This document shows positions 1 to 9,815 of a DNA stretch of 64,000 bases, one piece after another. A model generated the notes under the pieces. It had not been told where the DNA came from. It searched no databases and was given only the letters and a program-made list of their open reading frames with translations. Made by a program: the position numbers and the translations under genes. This stretch comes from Kalmusia sp. IMI 367209 (Eukaryota > Ascomycota > Dothideomycetes > Pleosporales > Didymosphaeriaceae), in assembly GCA_027946365.1 (NCBI GenBank), contig JAPEUQ010000016.1, positions 682,001-746,000 on the forward strand. Direction: 5' to 3'. The number at the start of each line of letters is the position of its first letter. The stretch's first letter is position 1.

Positions 1-1
1 C

Positions 2-1678
2 TACCTTCCAAGCGTCCAGCGCATTCAATCTATATGCGCCGGATTAGTGACCACGGATGAAGATAGTGGAATTATTCGCTTAGTCCACTACACGACACAG
101 GAATACTTTCAGCAAACTTGGACTACACATTGTCTTGACTCTCACGTTGACATTACAGAAGCCTGCCTCACTTATTTATCATTTGACGTCTTTGAATCGG
201 GATACTGTATTTCCGATGAAGATTTCGGCGAGCGGACTCAGGCGAACCCTTTCTACTTCTATGCAGCGCAACATTGGGGCCAGCATGCATCCAAAATACC
301 GATGCGAAACGATAAAATTCTACCATTGTTAATAAGCAAAAACAGAGTTATTTCTGCTGCCCAGGCTATGTTCGCTCAATCACCATCACATACGGGGCTC
401 TTTCTTGGATTTGGGCCTTGGAAAGGGAAAGTGACGGGAATACACCTTGCAGTATACTTTGGACTGGATCAGGTGGCAAGAGGTCTGTTCGAAAACGGGT
501 GTGACTTGAATTATGTCGCATACGGGAATACATTTCCTGGCGGGACGCCGCTGTTGTGGGCGGTAAGATATGGGAATGAGGCGATAGTCCAGTTTTTACT
601 TGATACAGGCAATGTCAACGTTAACTTAGCAGATAACTCTAGAAGAACGCCGTTGTTTAAGGCAGTAAGTAATGGGCATGAGGCGATAGTTCGGCTTTTA
701 CTTGACACCAGCAATGTCAACGTTAACTTGGCAGATTACTCTAGAAGAACGCCGTTGTTTAAGGCAGTAAGTAATGGGCATGAGGCGATAGTTCGGCTTT
801 TACTTGACACCAGCAATGTCAACGTTAACTTGGCAGATTACTCTAGAAGAACGCCGTTGTTTGAGGCGGCAAGTAATGGGCATGAGGCGATAGTTCGGCT
901 TTTACTTGACACCAGCAATGTCAACGTTAACTTGGCAGATAACTCTGGAAGAACGCCGTTGTTTGAGGCGGCAAGTAATGGGCATGAGGCGATAGTTCGG
1001 CTTTTACTTGACACCAGCAATGTCAACGTTAATTTGGCAGATAACTCTGGAAGAACGCCGTTGTTTAAGGCAGCAAGTAATGGGCATGAGGCGATAGTTT
1101 GGCTTTTACTTAACACCAGCAATGTCAACGTTGACTTGGCAGATAACCATGGACATACGCCGTTGTTTGAGGTGGTAAAAAAAGGGCATATAGCGATCGT
1201 TCGGCTTTTACTTAATACGGGCAAAGTCAACGTTAAGTTGACAGATAATCATGGACGGACGCCGTTGTTAGAGGTGGTAGTCCAGCTGTTGCTTAGGACG
1301 GGCGAATTCAACGTTAAGTTGATAGATGACCGTGGACGGACGCCGTTGTTAGAGGTGGCAAGAAACGGGCATATAGCGATCGTTCGGCTTTTACTTGACA
1401 CCAGCAATGTCAACGTTAAGTTGGCAGATCACCATGGATGGACACCGTTGTCAGAGGTGGTAGTCCAGCTGTTGCTTAGGACGGGCAAGGCGGAAGTCAA
1501 CCTCATGGACCGCTCTAGACGGACGCCGCTACTTGAAGCAGCAGAAAGGGCGCACGAAGCGGTAGTTATGCTGTTACTTGATACAGGTAAGGCTGACATC
1601 AACGCTAGAAATAGGTATGGAAGTAGGTATGGATACACCACACTGGTTGCAGCGGCAAGAAATGGGCACGGGTTTTGA
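2..1678 (+). CDS. NACHT-ankyrin type STAND protein, C-terminal part (5' end outside the window)
   Basis: The frame is already open at base 2, and the first available start-like codon (GTG at 47) is internal, so this is the 3' part of a larger gene. Residues just after the edge (CAGLVTTDEDSGIIRLVHYT, then YFQQTW) match the linker that follows the NACHT ATPase in fungal NACHT-ankyrin proteins. This is followed by about a dozen ankyrin repeats with the usual G-x-TPL and AIVxLLL cores. At least five repeats between about 600 and 1140 are nearly identical 34-residue (102-bp) units. Such proteins act as cytosolic non-self or heterokaryon-incompatibility receptors; the ligand is unknown. The frame stops at 1676-1678 in the middle of a repeat (GHGF where GHEAIV is expected), and ankyrin coding resumes in another frame downstream. 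The NACHT ATPase itself is not in the window. Confidence 0.85.
   Translation, partial: YLPSVQRIQSICAGLVTTDEDSGIIRLVHYTTQEYFQQTWTTHCLDSHVDITEACLTYLSFDVFESGYCISDEDFGERTQANPFYFYAAQHWGQHASKIPMRNDKILPLLISKNRVISAAQAMFAQSPSHTGLFLGFGPWKGKVTGIHLAVYFGLDQVARGLFENGCDLNYVAYGNTFPGGTPLLWAVRYGNEAIVQFLLDTGNVNVNLADNSRRTPLFKAVSNGHEAIVRLLLDTSNVNVNLADYSRRTPLFKAVSNGHEAIVRLLLDTSNVNVNLADYSRRTPLFEAASNGHEAIVRLLLDTSNVNVNLADNSGRTPLFEAASNGHEAIVRLLLDTSNVNVNLADNSGRTPLFKAASNGHEAIVWLLLNTSNVNVDLADNHGHTPLFEVVKKGHIAIVRLLLNTGKVNVKLTDNHGRTPLLEVVVQLLLRTGEFNVKLIDDRGRTPLLEVARNGHIAIVRLLLDTSNVNVKLADHHGWTPLSEVVVQLLLRTGKAEVNLMDRSRRTPLLEAAERAHEAVVMLLLDTGKADINARNRYGSRYGYTTLVAAARNGHGF
600..1142 (+). repeat. Tandem 102-bp ankyrin-coding repeats
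   Basis: The string CTTGACACCAGCAATGTCAA recurs with a period of exactly 102 bp (starts near 701, 803, 905, 1007), each unit coding one 34-residue ankyrin repeat. Units differ by only a few bases. From about 1140 onward the repeats become more divergent, and some units (around 1270-1300 and 1450-1480) are shortened. Near-identity at DNA level points to recent duplication or gene conversion rather than ancient repeats. Confidence 0.85.
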
Positions 1679-1812
1679 TAGTCAAGCTGTTGCTGGATAC
1701 TGGTAAGGCTGATGTTAACTTCGAAAATTTATATGGAGAGACGCCTCTGTTTATAGCGAAAAAAAAAATGGCCATTAGGCGATAGTCAGGCTCCTCCAAT
1801 CATATAGCTAGA
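1679..1812 (+). pseudogene. Decayed ankyrin repeats downstream of the NACHT-ankyrin stop codon
   Basis: Right after the stop at 1676-1678 another frame reads VLIVKLLLDTGKADVNF, then GETPLFIA, a normal ankyrin repeat continuation. That frame ends near a run of ten A at about 1739-1748. A third frame then reads NGH-stop-AIVRLL, where a GAG codon appears to have become TAG. At least two indels and one nonsense change therefore separate this tail from the intact gene. It was either once coding or belongs to a longer allele. Confidence 0.6.
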
Positions 1813-2274
1813 GATTTCTTCGATAAACTGTATCTCAACCCTACCTCCTCCCCGTCCACACCAGCCGCTCCCCCCTTCTTAGCTACCTCAAGAGCAGCGA
1901 ACGCCAGAGAGCCAGCAACACTCCAGAAATAACCACGGAAACAGTGTATCCAGAAACGGGTTGCATTGTAAGGAAGACGAAGCGCTGACTTTCAAAGTCG
2001 GTAACGTGGGTGGCACACATACATAGTGCTAACTGAGCCTCACACGTCTTTCTGTATCTTAAGGGATGCCTGGAAAAATGACTTCTAGACGTAACTCACG
2101 CAGCTTGACAGTGTGAAAGGCACCAAGCACACTCATCTAGAAGTCCGGTATGCTCTCCGGCACAACACTGCCATCATACACCAAGTCAAACCAAGACACA
2201 CCAAATCTACAACAGATTCGATACATTTATAAAATATGCAATGGTCATGTTATGCAATTATATACACCACCAAC
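1813..2274. other. Intergenic, no gene seen
   Basis: Between the decayed ankyrin tail and the 3' end of the OSGIN-like gene. I see no coding signal, only short spurious frames. Confidence 0.5.
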
Positions 2275-4012
2275 TCAGGCCCTCATCCTCCGTCCCCAGC
2301 CCAAGCCTCCAGCCCACCACCCACTCCCGACCCAAACCCTATTCTCCGCCGCCACCACCTCGACCGCCCTCGCCAGCCTCCTCCGATCAACGTGCAGATC
2401 CTCGTGCCCGCCGTTGGGCCTCACCCGCGGACTCGCACCCGCACTCGCACTCCCGTTCACGCTCGGCGTCCTGGACGAATCAGACGTAGGTTCCGACGTG
2501 CGACACGGCGACACCGAACGCGGTGTCGACGACGAAGACGACGACGAAGATGCGTATATGGACGGGATGGCGCCTAGAATGCGTCCGGCTGCAAAGACGC
2601 AGCCGCCGACCGCATGCCTAATGAGCGAGTCGCCGGCTAGGCTGCCGATGATGAAGACGTTTTTGGCGACTTCGAGGGAGGTCTCGGCTTTGGCGCGGAG
2701 TGTGCGGCCTGAGATGAGCGTCTGCTGGCTGTCGTCTGCGATGGGCCCTTCGGAGAGGCCGAGTTCTTTGAGGAGCGCGGGAGATAGGTAGTCTAGGGTT
2801 CCGCGTCTGCCGACGACGTAGGCAAGGCCGCCAACTTCGCGAGTGATTTCTTCTCCTGATGCTAGGCGAATAGTTACGCGCGCGGCACCAGTGGTAGAGG
2901 AATCCGTGCAATGAATTATCGAGGCGTTGGGCAAGCCTTCGTATAAAGAGTTCCAGTCGCGCTGAGTGAAGAAGGGATTTGACTTGCGCCGCGCGAGTGG
3001 GGATCTAGCTGATGCAGATTTGTTGGATGATAATGATGCGAGCTTCATTTGTCTGTAGACAGTTGCGTACTCTGGGTATGCGGAGTGGTGGCAGCCACGC
3101 AGCGGGGACGGCCGTGTATCTGGAGCCCATTGATAAAGGTGGATGATATTGCGGCTTGGTGGTGTAGAAATGATAACGTCTGCGGCGGAAAATCCCGATC
3201 CAACAACCAGGAGAGGCTTGTCCTTCGAATCGAGCTGCGCAACCGGTGTGAGTAAAGGCGGCGGAGGAATATTGACTGTAAAGATTCCAGAAGCCAGTAC
3301 CAAGTGCTTGCAGCGTATGTCTAATGACCCAATGAAAAAGCCATCTGCAGTACGGTACACGTTGTCCACCTTCGTAGCCGTATGCACAGCATCCGAAATG
3401 CCCACAGCTTCTGGGTATGCCCTCAGATACGCGGCTACCTCCGCCCGCGACGGCCTCACGAAATCGCACTGCTCCGCGTCCCCACTCTTCGCAATATGCT
3501 CCGCATAGGAGTACCCAGGCAGACTTAACTGCTCCGCATAGCTCAGCGTGCCAATGCCTGCGCTTGCATTGACGGGATTCTCCGCCCACTGGCCGCCGGG
3601 CTGTGATGTATCGCCGATCGCAACATGGGGAATGGCCCTCTCAGGCTCGTATCTCCACTCGACACATGACTTGGGGTTGATTTCGGTGTCCGCGTTCGGC
3701 CGAATTAGCGTGTCGAGGAGGGTGTTGACGGGCAATGCAGCGGTCGAGTAGCGCAACGAGGACAGGAAATGCGCATACAGGTCGGGCGTGAGATGCAGCA
3801 GACTGGGCTCCTTGGAGAGCTTCTGGTCCAGCAATCGATCATGGTGACCGCCGACATAGTAGGGGATGTGGCCGTGGAGGATGTAGGACAGAATGAGTGC
3901 CGAAGGACCGTTTCCTGCGGGATAATCAACCCCTCGCGTTCGCCCAGCACGCGGCCGCGGGGCACGTACCTATGATGACAGTGTCCACGCATCGTGGAAG
4001 CGGAGCCGCCAT
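2275..4012 (-). CDS. OSGIN-like FAD/NAD(P)-binding flavoprotein
   Basis: Two exons: 3970-4012 and 2275-3914, with a 55-bp intron that starts GTACGT and ends CCGCAG. Splicing gives 560 residues and restores the dinucleotide-binding motif VIIGNGPSA at residues 12-20, which is split by the intron. A second Rossmann motif, VVGSGFSAADV, lies near residue 252, followed by FFTQRDW and a C-terminal FIIGSLAGDSLIRHAVGG segment. This two-site flavoprotein architecture matches the OSGIN1/2 (oxidative-stress-induced growth inhibitor) family, whose fungal members are uncharacterised monooxygenase-like proteins. The last 90 residues are Ser/Arg rich with a poly-Ser tract and are probably disordered. The ATG at 4012 is preferred over upstream ATGs because the Rossmann fold begins immediately after it. 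The substrate is unknown. Confidence 0.85.
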
Positions 4013-4603
4013 GGAAGGCTTCTCAGCAGTGCAGCAGCAACGGCCATGAGGGAGTGGAAAGAAAAGAGCGGAGCCGGACCGGTGCAAGCGCCAGGCTTTG
4101 AAATAGTCGACGGCCTCAAAATGACGGATCTTTTGAGATCGAGGCGCGCTAGCAGCTCCTACCCGTGGGGCATCGCACCGGCGCAGTCGAGGATGCTTGG
4201 AAACCCCACGCCCTCGGCATGGGCTTCCTGTTTGGACGCGCGTAGGGCGCACAGCAGGCAGATGCTATTCGCGCCTCGTCGTGCTCATGCGATGCTGAGT
4301 TATATGTTGTGCTGGCGCATGCAGCCCCCCGCTGCAGGCCTATGCTTGCACGGCCACTTCCATCCACGATATTAGTCATTCATGTATTCACCTCAATCAA
4401 ACACTCCGATTTCTTCGGAACAGGTATAAAGCTGTGGAATCTACACCAAGGAAATCATTCTCCAGACACGTGTTGAGCTCAATCGCACTCGGCCCCCTTG
4501 CTATGGTATCGCCTCCCCTTCGCTCCCCTAATCCTACCGACTAGCATCCCAAGTACCATTAAAATGAAGATAATACGATGGGAAAAAAATGCACATGAAA
4601 TCA
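4013..4603. other. Intergenic: upstream of the OSGIN-like gene and downstream of the VHS/GAT gene
   Basis: Both flanking genes are on the minus strand, so this holds the OSGIN-like promoter and the terminator of the VHS/GAT gene. The short frames here are not supported by any motif. Confidence 0.5.
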
Positions 4604-6279
4604 TCAGTACCTGTACGTGACGGTACCACGTTCTGCGATGGGCGAGACATCGCTTCCATGCCTCTCCTGTGCATCCTCCTGTGTCTTCGGTTTGCTGCCG
4701 GCAGGGTAGTCACGGGCATATTCTTCCTCCTCCGTCGTGTCGCGCTGCCCTGCTCCGTGCATGGTCAGGTTGTTCGCAGAACTCTCTTGCCGGCCCAGGT
4801 ATGAAGGCGTTGATTGATAACCTTGGCTGAAAGGAGTGTAGCCGCCGCTCGCAGGAGCTTGGTCTGCGTTGCGACCTGGCGGAGGGCCCGATGGCGCAGA
4901 GTATCCCGAGGTATGGTGATCGGCGAAAGGGTTGTCTTCTGTTTCGTTCATGGAACTGCTGGGTCGTCTGTTCGGCGCTGCTTGCAAAGCTGGTGGAAGT
5001 GGGAGCTCATCCTTCTTGGGGCCTGTCGGCTTTTGACTTGGTTCATCAGATCCGAACCCAAGTGGGGGGAGCATTGGTGTCTCCGTCACCGGCGCTGATT
5101 GCGGCGGAGGCGGAGTGTAGGTAGTCGCTGGCGCAGGCGCGGGTGGCAAGGAACTGTAGTTGTTGAAGTTGCTTGGGACCGGAGGTGATGGTGACACCCC
5201 CAACACACGGCGAGCTTGAAGAATGGCACGCTGGTGCTTGGATGCCGCGAGAGAGAGTTGCTCGTTCGTCTCGATCAACGTGAGCATGGTGTCGTCGTCG
5301 GGCGCCGGGTTGTCGCAATTGATGTAAGTTTGGACACTTCGTTGCGCTGAAGTGCAGCGCTCCGAGAACTCTTTGACCAGTTCGTTCCCTAGGAGTTCGT
5401 TCGCTGGTGTTGACTGCACGAGCTGCAGGAGCAGTTTCGCAGATGTCCTAGCTTCTTCGATACGCGCGGCTAGCTCTACAGGTGGGGGTAGACCTTGGTA
5501 GGACCCTCCTCCTCCTCCTCCACCTCCTCTACCTGAACCGAATCCTCCGTGTACTTGTTGGTTTTGCCACGGGGGTGCATTCAGGGTCCGTGGACCTACA
5601 CGTATCGCCGCCTCTGCCATGAGTTTCTTTTCCTTCGTCCACATGGCAAACAGCGTATTTAGATTCGTATCGTAGGCTTTCTCCTTATGCATCGAGTCCA
5701 GCGTCTCCCTCAGTATCTGAGCCACACTGGGGTCTCGTCCATTTCGCAACAGATGCTTGATAGTATCCGCGAATGCCTTATCTAGATTCTTGGTGAAGGA
5801 AGCGCCTGGGTTATCGGCTAGAATCCTTATGAGCATGACAGCATTGTACTGGACGTGCGGGCGATCATAGTTTTCCTTGGAGAGGAACCTTCGGATCTGG
5901 CTGGCGGCAGCGTGGGCGGCAGCGGGACTTGCGACGGCGGATTCGACGATGGTAGGCAAGTGGAGAACTTCCTCGCCCTGGGTGCGTTAGTTCAGTCTGC
6001 TGTGAGTACGGTGGTAGCTACATACCGAATTTGCAGCACCAGATTCGCAGAACAGCCTCTGTGGTGTGGTTAGTGCCGTTTGAGTCACCCAGGCATGCTA
6101 CTCACCACCCCCCTTGCGGCATTGGCCTCGGGAGTATCGACATCGTCGCCTGCTGCCGGTTCTTCCTGCGCTGGAAGTCCAAATCAGCCAGCTGACATAC
6201 AGGCTGCTCAAAGTCGACACATACAGTTCGTGCGCTTCAGTATGCTGCCGAGATTCGTGAAGCGCTTCTTGAGGACCAT
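4604..6279 (-). CDS. VHS and GAT domain adaptor, Lsb5-like
   Basis: Four exons: 6225-6279, 6106-6170, 6026-6058 and 4604-5977, all with GT-AG introns. They encode 508 residues starting MVLKKRFTNLGSILKR. Splicing rebuilds the helical VHS domain (RLFCESGAANS, GEEVLHLPTIVE, then HVQYNAVMLIRILADNPG). A GAT-like three-helix domain follows (PPPVELAARIEEARTSAKLL, then TSAQRSVQTYI), and a Pro-rich disordered tail. VHS/GAT proteins bind ubiquitinated cargo; yeast Lsb5 links cargo sorting to the actin regulator Las17 at cortical patches. A Gly-rich linker (GSGRGGGGGGGG) separates the two domains. The gene is divergent from the APP1-type phosphatase. The 11-codon exon 3 shows how easily the N-terminus could be mis-annotated; the frame match across three introns supports this model. 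Confidence 0.85.
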
Positions 6280-7315
6280 GGCGACAGCCTAGCGGGGCAA
6301 AGTGACCGCGGAGTGGGGGATGGATCAGGAAAATGGGTCGCGCGCGACGTGAAAGCGGGTGGAAATAACCGCAAAGCAGCGGACAGGAGATTGCGCGCGG
6401 CGAAATGGCGCGAACGGATGTTGTTATTTTGTGAGGCCTCCGACGGGCACAGTGCATATGTGAAGCACGGACTTGGTGGTAGGATTGGCCGCCTGTGGAG
6501 GCTGCACAGCCTCACCTTGCCCAGCGCACTTCGACGGTAGCAACGTCAACGGCCGCGTCCTCCAGAAGCTTGGTGGCGTCGTGCAGTTCCCATCATTCGC
6601 GACGTCGCTCTGGATTACCCGCGGCGGATGCCCATTACAGAAGGGTGTGCACATACAGCGGAGTCAGGATCCACTAACAGCGCTGTAGTCCAGTGTTTAG
6701 TGCCATCTGGAGAACGCTCACAGCCGGGCAGCTACAAACAGCCGCGAAGGAAGTACGCAACGCAACCGAAAAAGAAGTCACATTGTGCTCAACAAATCTG
6801 GGCAACAATACAGGGTCGACGGGTGCTTTACGAAGAAACAGCAGGCTGATCACGGTGGGAAGTGTTAGTGACATCCAGGACGCGCTACGCTTCACAACGA
6901 AGTCGTCAAGAGCGCGTAGTACCAAGCTGCTAAACATCTTGGCAGTGCCACTACATATACGTTCAACGTCAAAAGACAAGCCTTGAAGAGTACGAATGAA
7001 TGCTCACGTGCCGCGCCTTGCACCTGTGATGGTGATTGACACAGCCGCCTAACCTTGCTGGCGTCGATCATCCCCACACGCCACATCGTGCCGATCAGCT
7101 GCACGCCTCAGTCGTCCGCCAGTCGTCACTGCGTCACTGACACACTCGCCGAACGCGGCACTCGTAACAAGAACCCACCTTGCCAAGCACCATCTCAAAC
7201 ATGATGATTACCTCCATGTCGCCTGCTTACCTGCTGCCTCGTGCAAAACCCACCCCTTCTGACCTACATCCGCTTTAGACACCCATCACGCTCACAACTC
7301 CCCAGAGACGCCAAA
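6280..7315. promoter_or_regulatory. Shared divergent intergenic region between the VHS/GAT and APP1-type genes
   Basis: About 1 kb separates the two start codons, and the genes are transcribed away from each other. No convincing ORF, RNA gene or repeat is visible. The stretch must contain both promoters and 5' UTRs. CT-rich stretches precede the APP1 start. No specific factor site is claimed. Confidence 0.5.
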
Positions 7316-8713
7316 ATGGAGCACAAGTCCATGCAAGATGTTGCCAATCGCGACCTCAGCAACAATCACTACCAGGAGACTGACGACGAGCGAGATTTTC
7401 GAGTCAAACGAGGCTTCACGGAATTCGAGAAAGACATGCCGTCTCTAGGCGACCGCTTCCAGTTCTCGCTCAAGGACAACTTGACGTCGTACCTTGGGTC
7501 GAAAAACCCCTTCTATGCGCCCGTGGACCCGCAGAAGGACTATGTGTGGCTTCTCGACAACACCGCGTATCAGAATCGACTCGGCCGGTGGAAGGCCGAA
7601 TTTGTAGCTGCTTATTTCGTCAAGAACAGCGGCAAGGACCTGTCCCAAGTGGTGGGCTGGATCGCCGATAAAGTCGGTCTGGCCAAAGACGAGCAAGCTG
7701 AGGCTACCATCGAGAAGAGGATACAGCCTCTCTTGGACCAGATTCTCCCTGCGCGTTCCGTTACCGTCGATCTTCAGGGTATGAACGTTCGTCTGGGTCC
7801 GAGTGGTCGTCATGGGATTAGCACCGACGAAATCGCGGTTCCTGGACATGACTACAAGGACGGGCAGGTCATCACCTCGAGAGCTGTCGATGCCGATGCT
7901 ACGCCCGTTAACACTACCTTCGCCACCGCAAAGGGTTGGGCCCTCATCAGCGATGTCGACGACACCATCAAGAAGACCCTGACGTCCTCGCCCGTCGGTA
8001 TCCTAAAGACAACTTTCGTGGACGAGCCCGAGCCCATCAAGGGTATGCCTGAATTGTACAAACACTTGATGCAGAAGCTTGGTAAGTAAATTCCACTATA
8101 GTCACAAGATGAAAGCTCGAGGATTTCTGGACTTTTCTTAATTGTATCGTGGGTCAACTCAGTTTACGATGCGTTCTCAAACTTTCATCCACATACTATA
8201 AACTCCAAAAACGATTATATATACTAACATGCGCTCCACCCAGACACCCCACCCGTATGGTACCTCTCCGCCTCCCCATACAACCTCTACCCCTTCCTCC
8301 GCCAGTTCCGCGAGACCTACTACCCCGCGGGAACCCTCATCCTCCGCGACGCGTCCTGGATGAACCTCGCCGGGTTCCTCGCCAACCTCACCCAAGGCAC
8401 CGAAGCCTACAAAGTCGACCGCATGGAGAAGATCCACGAGGAGTTCCCCAAGCGCAAGTTCGTCTGCATCGGAGACAGCACGCAGAGCGACCCGGAAGCC
8501 TACGGCGAAATGTACCGCAAGCATCCCAAGTGGATCGGCGCCATCTACATCCGCAAAGTCCTGGGCGTTGCCGAGGTCGACGACACGGAGAAGAACACGC
8601 CGGGCCGGTTCGAGCGGGCGTTCAAGGACGTGCCGAGGGGCGTGTGGCACGTCTTCGAGGACCCGGGCGAGCTGTATGCTAAGGTGGATGCTCTTGTTGC
8701 CGCCGCGAAGTGA
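7316..8713 (+). CDS. APP1-type phosphatidate phosphatase
   Basis: Two exons, 7316-8081 and 8244-8713, encode 411 residues. The 162-bp intron begins GTAAGT, ends CCCAG and has a perfect TACTAAC branch site at 8222-8228. The haloacid-dehalogenase-like DxDxT signature appears as ISDVDDTIKKT (Asp213 and Asp215), followed by YLSASPYNLYPFL, a late RKFVCIGDSTQSDPEAY and YIRKVLG, as in the APP1 (DUF2183) catalytic domain. The family dephosphorylates phosphatidic acid to diacylglycerol; yeast App1 works at endocytic actin patches. The ATG at 7316 is chosen because the frame upstream is low-quality and the conserved sequence begins soon after. The protein is shorter than yeast App1 because it lacks the long C-terminal tail, as is usual in one filamentous-fungal subfamily. 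Confidence 0.9.
8222..8228 (+). promoter_or_regulatory. Perfect TACTAAC lariat branch site in the APP1-type intron
   Basis: TACTAAC sits 15 bases before the AG acceptor at 8242-8243. It matches the strict yeast consensus rather than the looser filamentous-fungal one and supports this splice model. Confidence 0.7.
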
Positions 8714-9815
8714 TGGGCGCATTTCAATTTTTTTTTCTGGCTGTTTGTGCGCGGCGTTCGGGACGGGCTAGGTATATTTCCTGCGCATGATACCACGGTT
8801 TCGGTCATTGTCTTTTGTTCCTACCGCTCCTTGTATGTCTTAGTTCTGTTTGTCGTCGACGTTCGATATCAAGAGATGCATTGATTATACTTCTTGCTCA
8901 ATCACATATCCTTTTTTGAGACGTTATCCCTTCATAGCGCCATCGTATTTACTTAGTTTAGATCTCTCGACCCAACCTTGATACACGTCGCATCACGATT
9001 TCTTCTTTCCCTTTGCGCTAACTTCAGGGGTTTCTCAAAGCTCACTGGAAAGAGGAATATCTAGTGCCTAAGCTTACTTACCTCCATCTCGGGCTCGTAC
9101 ATACCCTTCCTCGCGGAGCCGCCTGCACAACGAAGTGCACCGCCTCAACCTGAATCTGTCGTCGTCCTTGTTCGGCGCCGTGATCCACGCTATGAGCGAG
9201 ACAAGGCTTGCTCGCGTGCTGGTCTATTTTTAGGCTCCGCACAGCAAAGATTTACAGGACTTGCGTGGAAACTTGGAAACGCATCGCAGACTGAGCGAAT
9301 CTATGATATATGGCAGTCTCCACAATGAAGCCGGGGCTAGTTTCCAGCAGACACTTCCTCACGAAATGCACGTAGGAAAAGATGAGAAGAAGGCATGATT
9401 TACAAGTTTTGTATTAAAGACTATTACCGCTCCAAAAGCGAATGTGACCCGTACAATACAGAACCGATTACCTGATAGACCGACGAATAGATGCCGAAAC
9501 GCTCCTATAACAGTCCATGAGACGCCGGCGCGAACGCTCCAAAAAAAATAGCAGAATGCAAATGCTCGCTCGAGAGAAACTGAAGCTTATCTATGGATTT
9601 CGCTAAAGAGGGAGAAAAACAGTCTGAGTGGTATCTTGCTGAGCCGCAAAACGCTGTGGGGGAAGAATCAAAAGAGGCCGTGACGAATCAATGAGCATTA
9701 CGCAAGGTGACCGTAACTTTTTTGTTGGTAGCAACCGAGTGTCGAATGAAAAATCCTTTTGGTGTTTGCGCCTGAAATCCGATATTTTCCCATTCTTCAA
9801 AAAAAAGAAATTTTT
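8714..9815. other. Intergenic, convergent 3' ends
   Basis: Lies between two converging genes (APP1-type on plus, MFS carrier on minus). It is T-rich after 8720, consistent with 3' UTR and polyadenylation signals. No motif-bearing ORF is present. Confidence 0.5.

Noticed and set aside
2150..2791. 213-codon plus-strand ORF
   Set aside because: Antisense to the 3' half of the OSGIN-like gene, with no domain.
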